A stretch of 64,000 nt of DNA from Poriferisodalis sp965198245 (GTDB lineage: Bacteria; Actinomycetota; Acidimicrobiia; Acidimicrobiales; Poriferisodalaceae). Below the pieces are notes generated by a model. It was not told where the DNA came from, did no database searches, and saw nothing but the letters and a program-made list of their open reading frames with translations. The stretch lies in the NCBI RefSeq assembly GCF_965198245.1, contig NZ_OZ240249.1:1-64000 (forward strand). The letters are read 5' to 3'. The position numbers were made by a program, and so were the translations under genes. How positions within the stretch are numbered: position 1 is the first letter of the stretch; the number at the start of each line of letters is the position of its first letter. Positions 1-7,152 of this stretch are shown piece after piece.

Positions 1-616
1 AACGACCCTTGGCGCTGGCCGGCCTTGCCCGGGCCAGTTCGTCCATGACTGCATCAAGATTGGCGTTCAGATCCTCGGCGCTGAAGCTGACCTTGCCGAT
101 CGCCAAATGCACGTTGCCGTAGCGGTCGGTGCGGTACTCGATCTTGCCGCCCTTGAACTCGCCCACGGCCTTGCCGACATCGGGGGTCACCGTGCCGGAC
201 TTGGGGTTCGGCATCAGCCCACGCGGACCCAGCACCTTGCCCAGGCGACCGACCACGCCCATCATGTCGGGCGTCGCGATCGCCACGTCGAAATCGGTGA
301 AGCCGCCCTCCACACGCTCCGCCAGATCGGCGCCGCCCACCACATCGGCACCTGCCTGCGAGGCTTCCGCGGCCGCATCACCTTGCGCGAACACTGCAAC
401 TCGCACATCGCCGCCTGTGCCCGACGGCAGCGCAACTGTGCCCCGAACCATCTGGTCGGCCTTGCGCGGATCGACGCCGAGCCGGATCGACAGCTCGACC
501 GACTCGTCGAACTTCGCCGTGGCGAAGCTCCGCACCATGTCGATTGCTTGGCTCGGCTCGTGCATTATCTGCCGGTCAAAGCGACGGACGGTGTCGGCGT
601 ACTTCTTCCCTGACAT
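1..616 (-). CDS. rplA: 50S ribosomal protein L1 (C-terminus cut by window edge)
   Basis: Binds 23S rRNA at the L1 stalk and represses its own operon in many bacteria. The translation opens MSGKKYADTVRRFDRQ and contains the family stretches GVDPRKADQMVRGTVALP and LGPRGLMPNPKSGTVT. About 205 of the usual ~235 residues are present; the last ten or so residues and the tail run off the left edge. The ATG at 616 has a good ribosome binding site (GGAG about 8 nt upstream). The frame upstream of this ATG stays open into rplK without a stop, which is odd (see findings). Transcribed after rplK. Confidence 0.93.
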   Translation of the reverse strand, partial: MSGKKYADTVRRFDRQIMHEPSQAIDMVRSFATAKFDESVELSIRLGVDPRKADQMVRGTVALPSGTGGDVRVAVFAQGDAAAEASQAGADVVGGADLAERVEGGFTDFDVAIATPDMMGVVGRLGKVLGPRGLMPNPKSGTVTPDVGKAVGEFKGGKIEYRTDRYGNVHLAIGKVSFSAEDLNANLDAVMDELARARPASAKGR

Positions 617-1093
617 GTGGGGGTCTCCTGTGGTTCGCCTCAGCCGGCTGACTTCGATGCCCATGGACTGCGCGGTGCCGATCACCTGCAGCTTGGCGGC
701 GTCGAGGTCACGGGCGTTGAGGTCGGGCATCTTCGTGGTGGCGATCGCGGCGACCTGCGCCTCGGTGACCTGTGCCACCGTCTCCCGACCGGGATTGTTC
801 GCCGCCTTCTCGAGCCCAGCCGCTTGACGCAGCAGTACCGATGTCGGCGGCGTCTTGGTCACGAACGTGAACGTCCGATCCTCGAAGATCGTGATCTCGA
901 CCGGCACGATCGTGCCGCGCTGGCTCTCGGTCTTGGCGTTGTACTCCTTGCAGAAGTCCATGATTGCCACGCCGTGCGGGCCCAGCGCTGTGCCGACCGG
1001 CGGTGCTGGCGAAGCCTGCCCGGCGGGAATCTGGATTTTCACGACCGCAACGACATTCTTGCGCCTCGCGGACCTTGCTCGGCTGTCTGCCAT
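617..1093 (-). CDS. rplK: 50S ribosomal protein L11, no stop codon before rplA
   Basis: L11 forms the GTPase-associated stalk base of the 50S subunit and is needed for factor-dependent GTP hydrolysis. The ATG at 1093 gives MADSRARSARRKNVVAVVKI, followed by the proline-rich N-terminal signature (QIPAGQASPAPPVGTALGPHG, residues about 21-41) and the C-terminal RNA-binding domain ending near MGIEV at residue 148, the normal family end. Instead of stopping, the frame reads 11 more residues (149-159) and enters rplA in phase. Either one base is wrong near 640-650 or the two proteins form one reading frame. A one-base deletion there would bring a TGA into frame. Confidence 0.9.
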
Positions 1094-1154
1094 GGGTTGC
1101 TCCTCGGAAATTGCCTGCGCAGGTGTTCAGGTCTTTGACGGCCGCTGGCGCGGC

Positions 1155-1944
1155 TCAGATCTTTGCGACCTGGATGAAGTCGAGTTCGACAGGTGTCTCG
1201 CGGCCGAAGATGTTCACCAACACCTTCACCTTCAGCTGCTCCTCGTTGATCTCGATCACTTGACCCTGGAAGTCCGAGAACGGACCTTCCTTGATGCGCA
1301 CGCTCTCGTTGATTTCGAAGATCATCGACGGCTTGGTGCGGCGCGGCACCTCGGGCCCGTCTTCGGGTTCGGCGAGGAAGGCCTCCACTTCCCTGCGGCG
1401 AAGCGGCGACGGCTTGCCGCCTGGCCCCGCATACCCGGTGACGCCCGGTGTGCTGCGGATCATGTGGTGCGCCTCGTCGCTGGGGCGGCAACGGATGAGC
1501 AGGTAGCCGGGGAAAGACCTTCTTCTTGGCGACGGACCTTGCGGCCGGCCTTGAACTCGATCACGTCCTCCATCGGGATCGCGACCTCGAGGATCTGTTC
1601 TTCCATGTCGAATGTGCCGATGCGGGCTTCGAGGTTCTGCTTGACCTTCTTCTCGTAGCCCGACTGGGTGTGCACGACGGAACCAGCGGCCCGGCTGGTC
1701 ATAGGGCGAGACACGCTTCGCCTCGGGCTCGTCGGCGGAGGCGAGCAGCTCGTCCTCGGTGAGCACGTTGGCAGATGCCCGCCTCATCGGTGGCTCCCTC
1801 GGCGCTGTCCTGCGGTCTCAGAGGCTTCGGCGGTCTCGGTGCCCGGCCCCATCAGGGTCGTGGCCGTCTGTGAGCTCAGCAACCGGCGAGCGGTTGCCAT
1901 CGGGTCGGTCTCGGGTTGTGCGGAGGTATCGGTCAGGTCACTCA
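1155..1944 (-). CDS. nusG: Transcription antitermination factor NusG, frame broken in several places
   Basis: NusG binds RNA polymerase (NGN domain) and Rho or ribosomes (KOW domain). The longest single frame is 1155-1787. It carries an acidic N-terminal part (ANVLTEDELLASADEPEAKR) and the C-terminal half with GYLLIRCRPSDEAHHMIRS and a KOW domain (VRIKEGPFSDFQGQVIEINE). The middle of the NGN domain (VVHTQSGYEKKVKQNLEAR ... VIEFKAGRKVRR) lies in another frame at 1460-1714. An extra C near 1681 and a missing base near 1515 would restore one protein. A second, acidic start at ATG 1944 (MSDLTDTSAQPETDPMA), 22 bp after secE, is probably the real N-terminus in yet another frame. NusG is essential, so sequence error is more likely than a pseudogene. 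Confidence 0.82.
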
Positions 1945-1966
1945 TGTTCGTCAGTTCAGATCTTCG

Positions 1967-2276
1967 TCAGTTCACATCAAAAAGGCGGAGGACGCCCTCA
2001 CCCAGAATCCAATCGAGGCCGGCAATGATCGCGGTCAGGATCACGATGGTGATGAACACGACGATCGAGTAGTTGACGATCTCGCCGCGGGTCGGCCAGA
2101 TCACCTTCTTGAGCTCGGAGCGAACCTCGCCCACGAACTGCGCAGGCCCGGGCCCGTTCTGTGGTCGGCGAGGCCGACGCAGGCTGACGCCGTTCGCGCC
2201 TCGAAGCCGGCGCGCCGTCACCCGTCATCTCGCCCTGACGCTGCAGGTGACGGCGTGTCCGTCGGTTCATGGCCAT
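1967..2276 (-). CDS. secE: Preprotein translocase subunit SecE, probable frameshift in N-terminal third
   Basis: SecE clamps SecY in the Sec translocon; bacterial actinobacterial forms have a basic cytoplasmic extension and one membrane helix. The core is clear: FVGEVRSELKKVIWPTRGE (amphipathic helix and the conserved WPTR) followed by the helix VVFITIVILTAIIAGLDWIL. That frame is intact at 1967-2221. The natural N-terminus, MAMNRRTRRHLQRQGEMTG starting at ATG 2276 with GGAGA 8 nt upstream, is in a different frame, joining the core near 2180-2200 in a G/C-rich run. The 2276 start is preferred because of its ribosome binding site and its family-like basic sequence. nusG follows after 22 bp. 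Confidence 0.88.
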
Positions 2277-2359
2277 CGGGAAGGTCTCCGGCTCAGAATT
2301 TCAGGGGCTTGGGCATAGTTCGGTCCGCCCGGCTGACGGTCAACAGGTTGGCGGAAGCG

Positions 2360-2433
2360 CAGGGCAGGAGGGACTTGAACCCGCAACCGCCGGTTTTGGA
2401 GACCGGTGCTCTACCAAATTGAGCTACTGCCCT
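2360..2433 (-). tRNA. tRNA-Trp (anticodon CCA)
   Basis: A full cloverleaf can be read on the minus strand. The acceptor arms AGGGCAG and CTGCCCT pair over 7 bp, the anticodon loop CTCCAAA gives CCA, and the T-arm contains GGTTCAAGTCC. No CCA tail is encoded. It sits about 80 bp upstream of secE, the usual place for tRNA-Trp in many bacteria. Confidence 0.95.
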
Positions 2434-2441
2434 CAGCGTCG

Positions 2442-2461
2442 GCGCATCGCTGGCGATGCGC
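2442..2461. other. Perfect 8-bp hairpin between tRNA-Met fragment and tRNA-Trp
   Basis: GCGCATCG, loop CTGG, CGATGCGC forms an uninterrupted 8-bp stem just 5' of tRNA-Trp on the transcribed strand. No T-run follows on either strand, so it is not a classical terminator. A processing or pausing role is possible but unsupported. Confidence 0.4.
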
Positions 2462-2543
2462 GGGTGACACTCAGTGCGGGCCTTCTGGGCGAATGTCCGC
2501 CGCAACACGCTACCGGCAGCAATCTGGGTCGCGTCCAGATCCA

Positions 2544-2611
2544 GTAGCGGGACCGGGGCTCACTGTGCCCAATGCCCGCAGCGAAGCTGCGGCGCAGCGG
2601 GACCTCACGAT
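2544..2611 (-). pseudogene. Broken partial copy of tRNA-Met with a 36-nt insert in the T-loop
   Basis: Two blocks match the neighbouring intact tRNA-Met exactly: 2544-2561 (18 nt, the acceptor end and T-stem) and 2598-2611 (14 nt, the other side of the T-arm, the variable region and part of the anticodon stem). In the intact tRNA these blocks are separated only by the T-loop. Here 36 nt (2562-2597) sit between them, including a 6-bp hairpin around CCGCAG/CTGCGG. The 5' half of the tRNA is absent. It looks like a partial duplication followed by insertion. Confidence 0.6.
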
Positions 2612-2657
2612 GCTGCGCATCATGGCGGCGACCGCAAGCGGCCGCCGCTGCCGGTGG

Positions 2658-2731
2658 TAGCGGGACCGGGGCTCGAACCCGGGACCTCACGATTATGAGC
2701 CGTGCGCTCTGACCAACTGAGCTATCCCGCC
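2658..2731 (-). tRNA. tRNA-Met (anticodon CAT), elongator type
   Basis: On the minus strand the sequence reads GGCGGGATAGCTCAGTTGG and so on, with anticodon loop CTCATAA in a CACGG/TCGTG stem, T-arm GGTTCGAGCC and acceptor TCCCGCT. A CCA tail is encoded (plus positions 2655-2657). The first pair is G-U. It lacks the three consecutive G-C pairs below the anticodon typical of initiators, so it is called elongator. Confidence 0.93.
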
Positions 2732-2794
2732 AAAGTGTCTTGCGAAGCCTACTGATAGCACCGATATGCGCCCTAGCCGGGACCTCGCGCGGCG

Positions 2795-2867
2795 AGCCCC
2801 GTGCCGGAATCGAACCGGCGACACCAGCCTTACCATGGCTGTGCTCTACCTACTGAGCTAACGGGGC
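2795..2867 (-). tRNA. tRNA-Thr (anticodon GGT)
   Basis: Cloverleaf on the minus strand: acceptor GCCCCGT pairs with ACGGGGC, anticodon stem CAGCC/GGCTG with loop ATGGTAA gives GGT, and the T-arm has GGTTCGATTCC. No CCA tail is encoded. It is the first of three tRNAs read towards secE. Confidence 0.94.
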
Positions 2868-2951
2868 GACGTCCGTGCGCATCCCGAGCGATGTGCGCGG
2901 AGGTTTGTGGGGTCCGGAGTGTAGCTGTGGACCCCCGATAGCTTCGCTGCC

Positions 2952-3500
2952 ATGCGAATCCGGCTGGCCACGATGGCCGATGCCGATGCGATCGCGGAGA
3001 TCTACAACCGCGAGGTCGCCGAGGGCACTGCGACGTTCGACATGGTCCCCCGCACGGCTGCCGAGCAGACGGCCTGGATGCGAGACCATTCGGGCGCCTA
3101 CCCGTGCATCGTGGCGGTCCCCGAGACAACTGACGACACAACAGCTGACGACACGGTGCTGGGCTGGGCGTGCCTGTCGCCGTACCGGACTCGGCCGGCG
3201 TACTCGACCAGCGTCGAGGACTCCGTCTACGTCCATCGCGATCACCAGGGGCGCGGCGTGGGCGACCTGCTGCTCGGCAGCCTCGTCGCCCTCGCCGACG
3301 AGCACGGGTTTCACGCAATCTTCGCGCGCATCGCCGACGCCGGCCCGGCATCAGTAGCGCTGCACGCCAAGCACGGTTTCGAGCTCATCGGCGTGGAGCG
3401 AGAAGTCGGGTCGCAAGTTCGGCCGCTGGCTCGATGTCACGCTGATGCAGCGTCTACGCCCAAAGTGAGGCGATTCGGATCGAGCTGCGGTCACGTCTGA
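2952..3500 (+). CDS. GNAT N-acetyltransferase, phosphinothricin-acetyltransferase-like, frameshifted C-terminus
   Basis: Acetyl-CoA-dependent acylation of a small amine is the family activity; the substrate is unknown. The start MRIRLATMADADAIAEIYNR and the phrase TATFDMVPRT are typical of the PAT/Bar/YncA branch. The acetyl-CoA loop is visible as VHRDHQGRGVGDLLL (about residues 93-107). After GVEREV (about residue 150) the frame drifts into arginine- and serine-rich sequence. Removing one base near 3408 restores the family ending GRKFGRWLDVTLMQRLRP with a stop at 3468. The gene starts 84 bp from the divergent tRNA-Thr and ends close to the convergent RES gene. Confidence 0.8.
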   Translation: MRIRLATMADADAIAEIYNREVAEGTATFDMVPRTAAEQTAWMRDHSGAYPCIVAVPETTDDTTADDTVLGWACLSPYRTRPAYSTSVEDSVYVHRDHQGRGVGDLLLGSLVALADEHGFHAIFARIADAGPASVALHAKHGFELIGVEREVGSQVRPLARCHADAASTPKVRRFGSSCGHV

Positions 3501-4174
3501 TCACGCACTGCAACGTTGTACGACGACAGGATCAGCGTGATGAGATCGAATGCGTCTGCACCGCATACCGAGTCCGCCGTTGCCCCGATCTCGCCCGAGC
3601 GAATGCGGTCGCCAAAGAAGACAAACGCGAAGCCGTCGGGCTCCCGACCTGAGCGCCATGTGAGTCCCTGTGCCCAAGTGGCCCACTCGCGGATCGCCGC
3701 GGACCACTTGCGCGTCACGGGGTACTCAGTTGATGGCCCGACGGTCAAGCGGGTGTCAATCCCGACGGCGGCAAGGTCACGACCAGAACGTAGGCTGACT
3801 AACTCAAGATCTGATTCAACGTTGATCCGGCTGACGCACAAGCCGGCAACAGCCTGGGAGGGCAGTTCGCGCATTCCGGATTCGTCGGCTGGCAGATCTC
3901 GAAGTAGTTTCTCAGCGACTGAAGTACTGTCGTCTCCGGCAGCGTAGAGAAACGGGTATGGGTCCTCCGTTGTGGAGTCGAAGCGGCCTCCCTCAAACTC
4001 GCCCTCTAGGCCTTGGGCAACCGAATTCGGATTGAACCCATCGGCAGGGTATTCCTCGTCGTGTACGCGCCAAAGCGGAGTTCCGGCCAACAGCGGGAGA
4101 CGATTCGGAGCGCCGTTGAATTGACTCGGCGGTGCTGGGAGCGACTGCGTGCGCGGTGTCTGGGCGGAACCCAT
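3491..4174 (-). CDS. RES-domain protein, probable toxin of a toxin-antitoxin module
   Basis: RES-domain toxins (NAD+-degrading in the studied RES-Xre pairs) are named for conserved Arg, Glu and Ser. All have candidates here: Arg36 in TPLWRVH, Glu88 in YAAGDDSTSVAE and Ser185 in GLTWRSG. The GGRFDS motif is at 62-67. At 227 aa it fits the longer actinobacterial members. The gene lies 51 bp downstream of an ORF with an antitoxin-like C-terminal domain, so the pair is arranged antitoxin then toxin. Toxicity and NADase action are inferred from the family. Codon use is less extreme in GC than in the neighbours, hinting at transfer. Confidence 0.75.
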   Translation of the reverse strand: MGSAQTPRTQSLPAPPSQFNGAPNRLPLLAGTPLWRVHDEEYPADGFNPNSVAQGLEGEFEGGRFDSTTEDPYPFLYAAGDDSTSVAEKLLRDLPADESGMRELPSQAVAGLCVSRINVESDLELVSLRSGRDLAAVGIDTRLTVGPSTEYPVTRKWSAAIREWATWAQGLTWRSGREPDGFAFVFFGDRIRSGEIGATADSVCGADAFDLITLILSSYNVAVRDQT

Positions 4175-4225
4175 CGGTACGAGTTCCGCCGGTTGCCGCG
4201 AAAACCTGGCGACCCGTCAGCGCAG

Positions 4226-4927
4226 CTATCGGACCGGACCGGTCATCGCCTGCGCCGCCGCAAACAGAGCAGCGGCTCGACGGCGAGCCCCATCATCGGA
4301 GGAATCCACGCCCTCGCCGACGGTTACGGCCGTGCGCATTAGGTCGGCCGGACGGCCTCCCAATCGGACGTGCTCTGAGAACCACCATGAGGCGACGCCC
4401 CAAGGGTCATCTGCTGCCCTCAAGTGCTGATTGACTCGCTGCACCACCTCATAGAGAGAGCCGTCTTGATCAAATTGGAATTGCGGGTACAGATATCCGT
4501 CGCCGGTGGGCAACGCCAGCAGCATCGAGTCGGCACGCCATGTGTCGATGTCTCGGATGTCCAGCCGGACACGGCCGGCCTCAACGACTTCGTCTTCGCT
4601 GAACATCGGCTCTTCCAGCACTTGGCGGCGCACAGCGGCTCTTAGACGTGCCGGGGCCGCGAGCACTTGCTCGGACTCGTCAAGCAGCACGCTGAGTCTG
4701 TCGATCAGTCTCCGCGTGACTTCCAAGACGTCGGGGTCGTCCCAACATCTGAGCGCTGTGCGAGGCGATCGAAACGAGCTGATTCCGTATGTGCCGATCA
4801 AGGGCCTTGCGGAGACCTGGGTCCTCTTGCTGACCAAGTTCCTCGTGTTGCCGATCGACGCCGATTCCGCGCTGACAGCGATGGCGAAGCGCCTTCTCGA
4901 TAAGCAACAAGCCTGCGAAGTCGGCAT
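4226..4927 (-). CDS. Probable antitoxin partner of the RES protein (MbcA/ParS-type C-terminus)
   Basis: The C-terminal ~120 residues (DTWRADSMLLALPTGDGYLYPQFQF, then SLYEVVQRVNQHL and WGVASWWFSEHVRLGGRPADLM) have the pattern of the toxin-binding domain that accompanies RES toxins: a hydrophobic YP-QF strand and a G-RP-DLM ending. The first ~65 residues are Ser/Arg/Cys-rich and look like an off-frame reading. The overlapping frame at 4680-5177 looks more natural there. The true gene may therefore start at 5177 and cross a one-base error near 4740, giving one protein of about 317 aa. Alternatively it begins internally near 4730. Confidence 0.55.
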   Translation of the reverse strand: MPTSQACCLSRRRFAIAVSAESASIGNTRNLVSKRTQVSARPLIGTYGISSFRSPRTALRCWDDPDVLEVTRRLIDRLSVLLDESEQVLAAPARLRAAVRRQVLEEPMFSEDEVVEAGRVRLDIRDIDTWRADSMLLALPTGDGYLYPQFQFDQDGSLYEVVQRVNQHLRAADDPWGVASWWFSEHVRLGGRPADLMRTAVTVGEGVDSSDDGARRRAAALFAAAQAMTGPVR

Positions 4928-5177
4928 GTGACTGCAGGCTGCCCCGCGTACGCTCGGCCGCGAGTGTCGCCGCAGCTATACGCGGCGAATTCACCGTTCG
5001 GAAGAAGTCGAATCCGGCTTTGATTCGCGGTTCATGGATGAACTCACCAAGGTAAATCGGCAGCTTTCGAGTTGAGTCCCGCGATGCGATCGACCAACCG
5101 CTGTCGTCTCGGATGTTCTCTTCCTGATCGCTCAGGACTCGAGGAGCGTAGATTTTCTCGGCTTGTACCAGCGCCAT
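4680..5177 (-). CDS. Hypothetical protein of the RES operon (or N-terminal half of the antitoxin gene)
   Basis: I do not recognise this family. The sequence starts MALVQAEKIYAPRVLSDQEE, continues with KLPIYLGEFIHEPRIKAGFD and an alanine-rich helical stretch (SPRIAAATLAAERTRG), and is mixed in charge with no membrane segment or cysteine motif. The ATG at 5177 shares one base (TGATG) with the stop of the upstream gene, showing translational coupling; a GTG at 5180 is the alternative. It overlaps the 4226-4927 frame by about 250 bp. This is best explained by one frame error, with both parts belonging to a single protein. Confidence 0.5.
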   Translation of the reverse strand: MALVQAEKIYAPRVLSDQEENIRDDSGWSIASRDSTRKLPIYLGEFIHEPRIKAGFDFFRTVNSPRIAAATLAAERTRGSLQSHADFAGLLLIEKALRHRCQRGIGVDRQHEELGQQEDPGLRKALDRHIRNQLVSIASHSAQMLGRPRRLGSHAETDRQTQRAA

Positions 5178-5833
5178 CACGCCTCCAGTGTGAGATTCGA
5201 GAGCCCGGCGGACTCCAGTGACTCCCTCAGGGATGTGGCCTTGTCGATCGCTCGCTCAAGCACGTCCTTCAGGACGCGAAGATCAGATTGGTCAAGTGCA
5301 GTATGAAAGCTCTTGCGTCGGCCTTCCTGCACAAAGTCAACCTTGAGTGAATGCGTCAGCACAACCGCATCCATTCCCTCGGATACGTCACCACCAAAGA
5401 CAGGCCGAATATCGGTCACAATCCGGGCGTCCAAGAAAACACTGTGATGCTCGTGCATCAGTTCCAGACTCTTGTGCAGGACGCGGGTCGACCTTCGATC
5501 AGCCAGACGGAGCACTCTCTCAGCGAGACGCTGCTGGTCATCACCTTCGAGAGCGAGTTTCTCCGACGCGACCATCTCGTCAATGAGGTCGTCCAGTTCG
5601 AAGTCGCTCGTCTCAGCACGCGCGACGGTCGACAGCAGCATCGACAGTAACGCTTGTGCTTCATCGCCTGTCATCTCAGTTAACTGGCTTGCCTGATCAG
5701 CGAAATCGCCGATGCCCGATGGTTTGCCGAGCACCTCAACAGCCGCGCGCAGCGCCTCGTAGCTCTCCTGTGAAGCTTCGTGGAGCATTGTCAGCACCGG
5801 CACAAACGCTTCGGGCATCTGCTGAGTCATCAT
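5177..5833 (-). CDS. Hypothetical protein, first gene of the RES operon
   Basis: Unrecognised 218-aa, mostly helical, acidic protein (MMTQQMPEAFVPVLTMLHEA at the start; ELDDLIDEMVASEKLALEGD in the middle; VLKDVLERAIDKATSLRESL at the end). The ATG at 5833 is chosen because GAGGAC lies just upstream; a longer reading to 5890 adds an arginine-rich non-homologous extension. No catalytic motif is visible. It is coupled to the next gene by a TGATG overlap and the RES gene follows, so it probably belongs to the same module, as an extra regulator, a second partner or an unrelated hitch-hiker. Confidence 0.6.
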   Translation of the reverse strand: MMTQQMPEAFVPVLTMLHEASQESYEALRAAVEVLGKPSGIGDFADQASQLTEMTGDEAQALLSMLLSTVARAETSDFELDDLIDEMVASEKLALEGDDQQRLAERVLRLADRRSTRVLHKSLELMHEHHSVFLDARIVTDIRPVFGGDVSEGMDAVVLTHSLKVDFVQEGRRKSFHTALDQSDLRVLKDVLERAIDKATSLRESLESAGLSNLTLEA

Positions 5834-6005
5834 CGCAGTCCTCGGGTCATGCCGATCCCGCCCAAATTGAGGCAGGCGGCGGCGCAGCATAGGCGGCCAC
5901 GAATTGCAGTTGCGTGTAGAACCGCCAGCGCGGTGACAATTGACGGCACATCACGAGTTATAGCGCGCGCTTGTTCGTACATGGTGAACTCTGACCGCTG
6001 CCAGC

Positions 6006-6920
6006 CTAGAAGTGCCAGGGGAACTGCTCGAATTCGGGGTCCCGCTTCTCCAGGAAGGCATCACGGCCCTCGGCGGCTTCGTCGGTGCCGTAGGCCAGCC
6101 GGGTGGCCTCCCCCGCGAACACCTGCTGGCCGATGAGCCCGTCGTCGATGAGGTTGAGCGCGAACTTGGCCATCCGCTGAGCCGTCGGCGAACGGGAGAC
6201 GATCTCGGCCGCCCACTCCAGCGCCACCGACTCCAGTTCGGCGTGGGGCACCACCGCGTTCACATCGCCCATGTCGAAACGCTCCTGGGCGGTGTAGGTG
6301 CGGCCGAGGAAGAAGATCTCCCGGGCCTTCTTCTGGCCGATCTGGCGGGCCAGGTAGGCCGAGCCGAAGCCGCCGTCGAAGCTGGCCACGTTGGTGTCGG
6401 TCTGGCGGAAGCGAGCGTGCTCGGCCGAGGCGATGGTCAGGTCGCAGACGACGTGCAGGCTGTGGCCGCCGCCTGCCGCCCAGCCGCTCGCCACGCAGAT
6501 CACGACCTTGGGCATCATCCGGATGAGGCGCTGGCACTCCAGGATGTGCAGGCGCCCGGTGCGGGCCGGATCAATGTCAGCAGCGGTCTCGCCGTCGGCG
6601 TAGCGATACCCGTCCCGGCCGCGGATGCGCTGGTCGCCTCCCGAACAGAACGACCAACCCCCGTCGGCCGGCGCCGGACCGTTCCCGGTCAGCAGGATGC
6701 AGCCCACATCGGGCGTCATGCGGGCATGGTCGAGCGCCCGGTACAGCTCGTCGACCGTGTGAGGCCGGAACGCGTTGCGCACATCGGGCCGGTCGAACGC
6801 GATGCGAACTGTGCCCTGCTCGGTGCTGCGGTGGTACGTGATGTCGGTGAAATCGAAACCGTCGACGTCATCCCATCGTGAGGGATCGAAGATGTCCGAG
6901 ACGTGTGGCAAGAACGGCAT
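6006..6920 (-). CDS. menB: 1,4-dihydroxy-2-naphthoyl-CoA synthase
   Basis: Cyclises o-succinylbenzoyl-CoA in menaquinone synthesis; cytosolic crotonase-fold enzyme. The ATG at 6920 gives 304 aa starting MPFLPHVSDIFDPSRWDDVD, a typical actinobacterial MenB N-terminus; longer readings are proline/arginine-rich noise. Motifs include FCSGGDQRIRGRDGY (91-105, oxyanion loop), GWAAGGGHSLHVVCD (146-160), the MenB-type SFDGGFGSAYLARQIGQKKARE (180-201) and the ending EFEQFPWHF. No other men genes are nearby. It supports menaquinone as the quinone of the respiratory operons further right. Confidence 0.93.
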   Translation of the reverse strand: MPFLPHVSDIFDPSRWDDVDGFDFTDITYHRSTEQGTVRIAFDRPDVRNAFRPHTVDELYRALDHARMTPDVGCILLTGNGPAPADGGWSFCSGGDQRIRGRDGYRYADGETAADIDPARTGRLHILECQRLIRMMPKVVICVASGWAAGGGHSLHVVCDLTIASAEHARFRQTDTNVASFDGGFGSAYLARQIGQKKAREIFFLGRTYTAQERFDMGDVNAVVPHAELESVALEWAAEIVSRSPTAQRMAKFALNLIDDGLIGQQVFAGEATRLAYGTDEAAEGRDAFLEKRDPEFEQFPWHF

Positions 6921-7152
6921 GGGTGCTCCAAGGCCGGCCGGGTGAGCGCAGTGAACCCGGTGCGGGCGACGAGGGCACGGTATTGGATCGGGACACCGCA
7001 CCGGTCGCTGCGGGCACGAGGCTGAACCGATGGGCGAAGCCGTGGCCCGCGTGGCCCCGGAAGGAAGTGGTTGAGCGGTCGGCGAGCGGGGTTGCGCGCG
7101 AGACTGCGGACTCGGCGCCCAGCGATGGGCCTGCATCGAAGGGACAAGTGGC

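Noticed and set aside
2434..2654. rpmG (ribosomal protein L33) expected near tRNA-Trp/secE
   Set aside because: No L33-like cysteine-containing short frame exists on either strand in this gap.
2655..2731. Initiator tRNA-fMet
   Set aside because: The anticodon stem is CACGG/TCGTG and lacks the three G-C pairs of initiators, so elongator tRNA-Met is the better call.
6921..7152. N-terminal extension of MenB up to 7154
   Set aside because: The 78 extra residues are Pro/Arg/Ser-rich without homology, and ATG 6920 gives a family-typical N-terminus.
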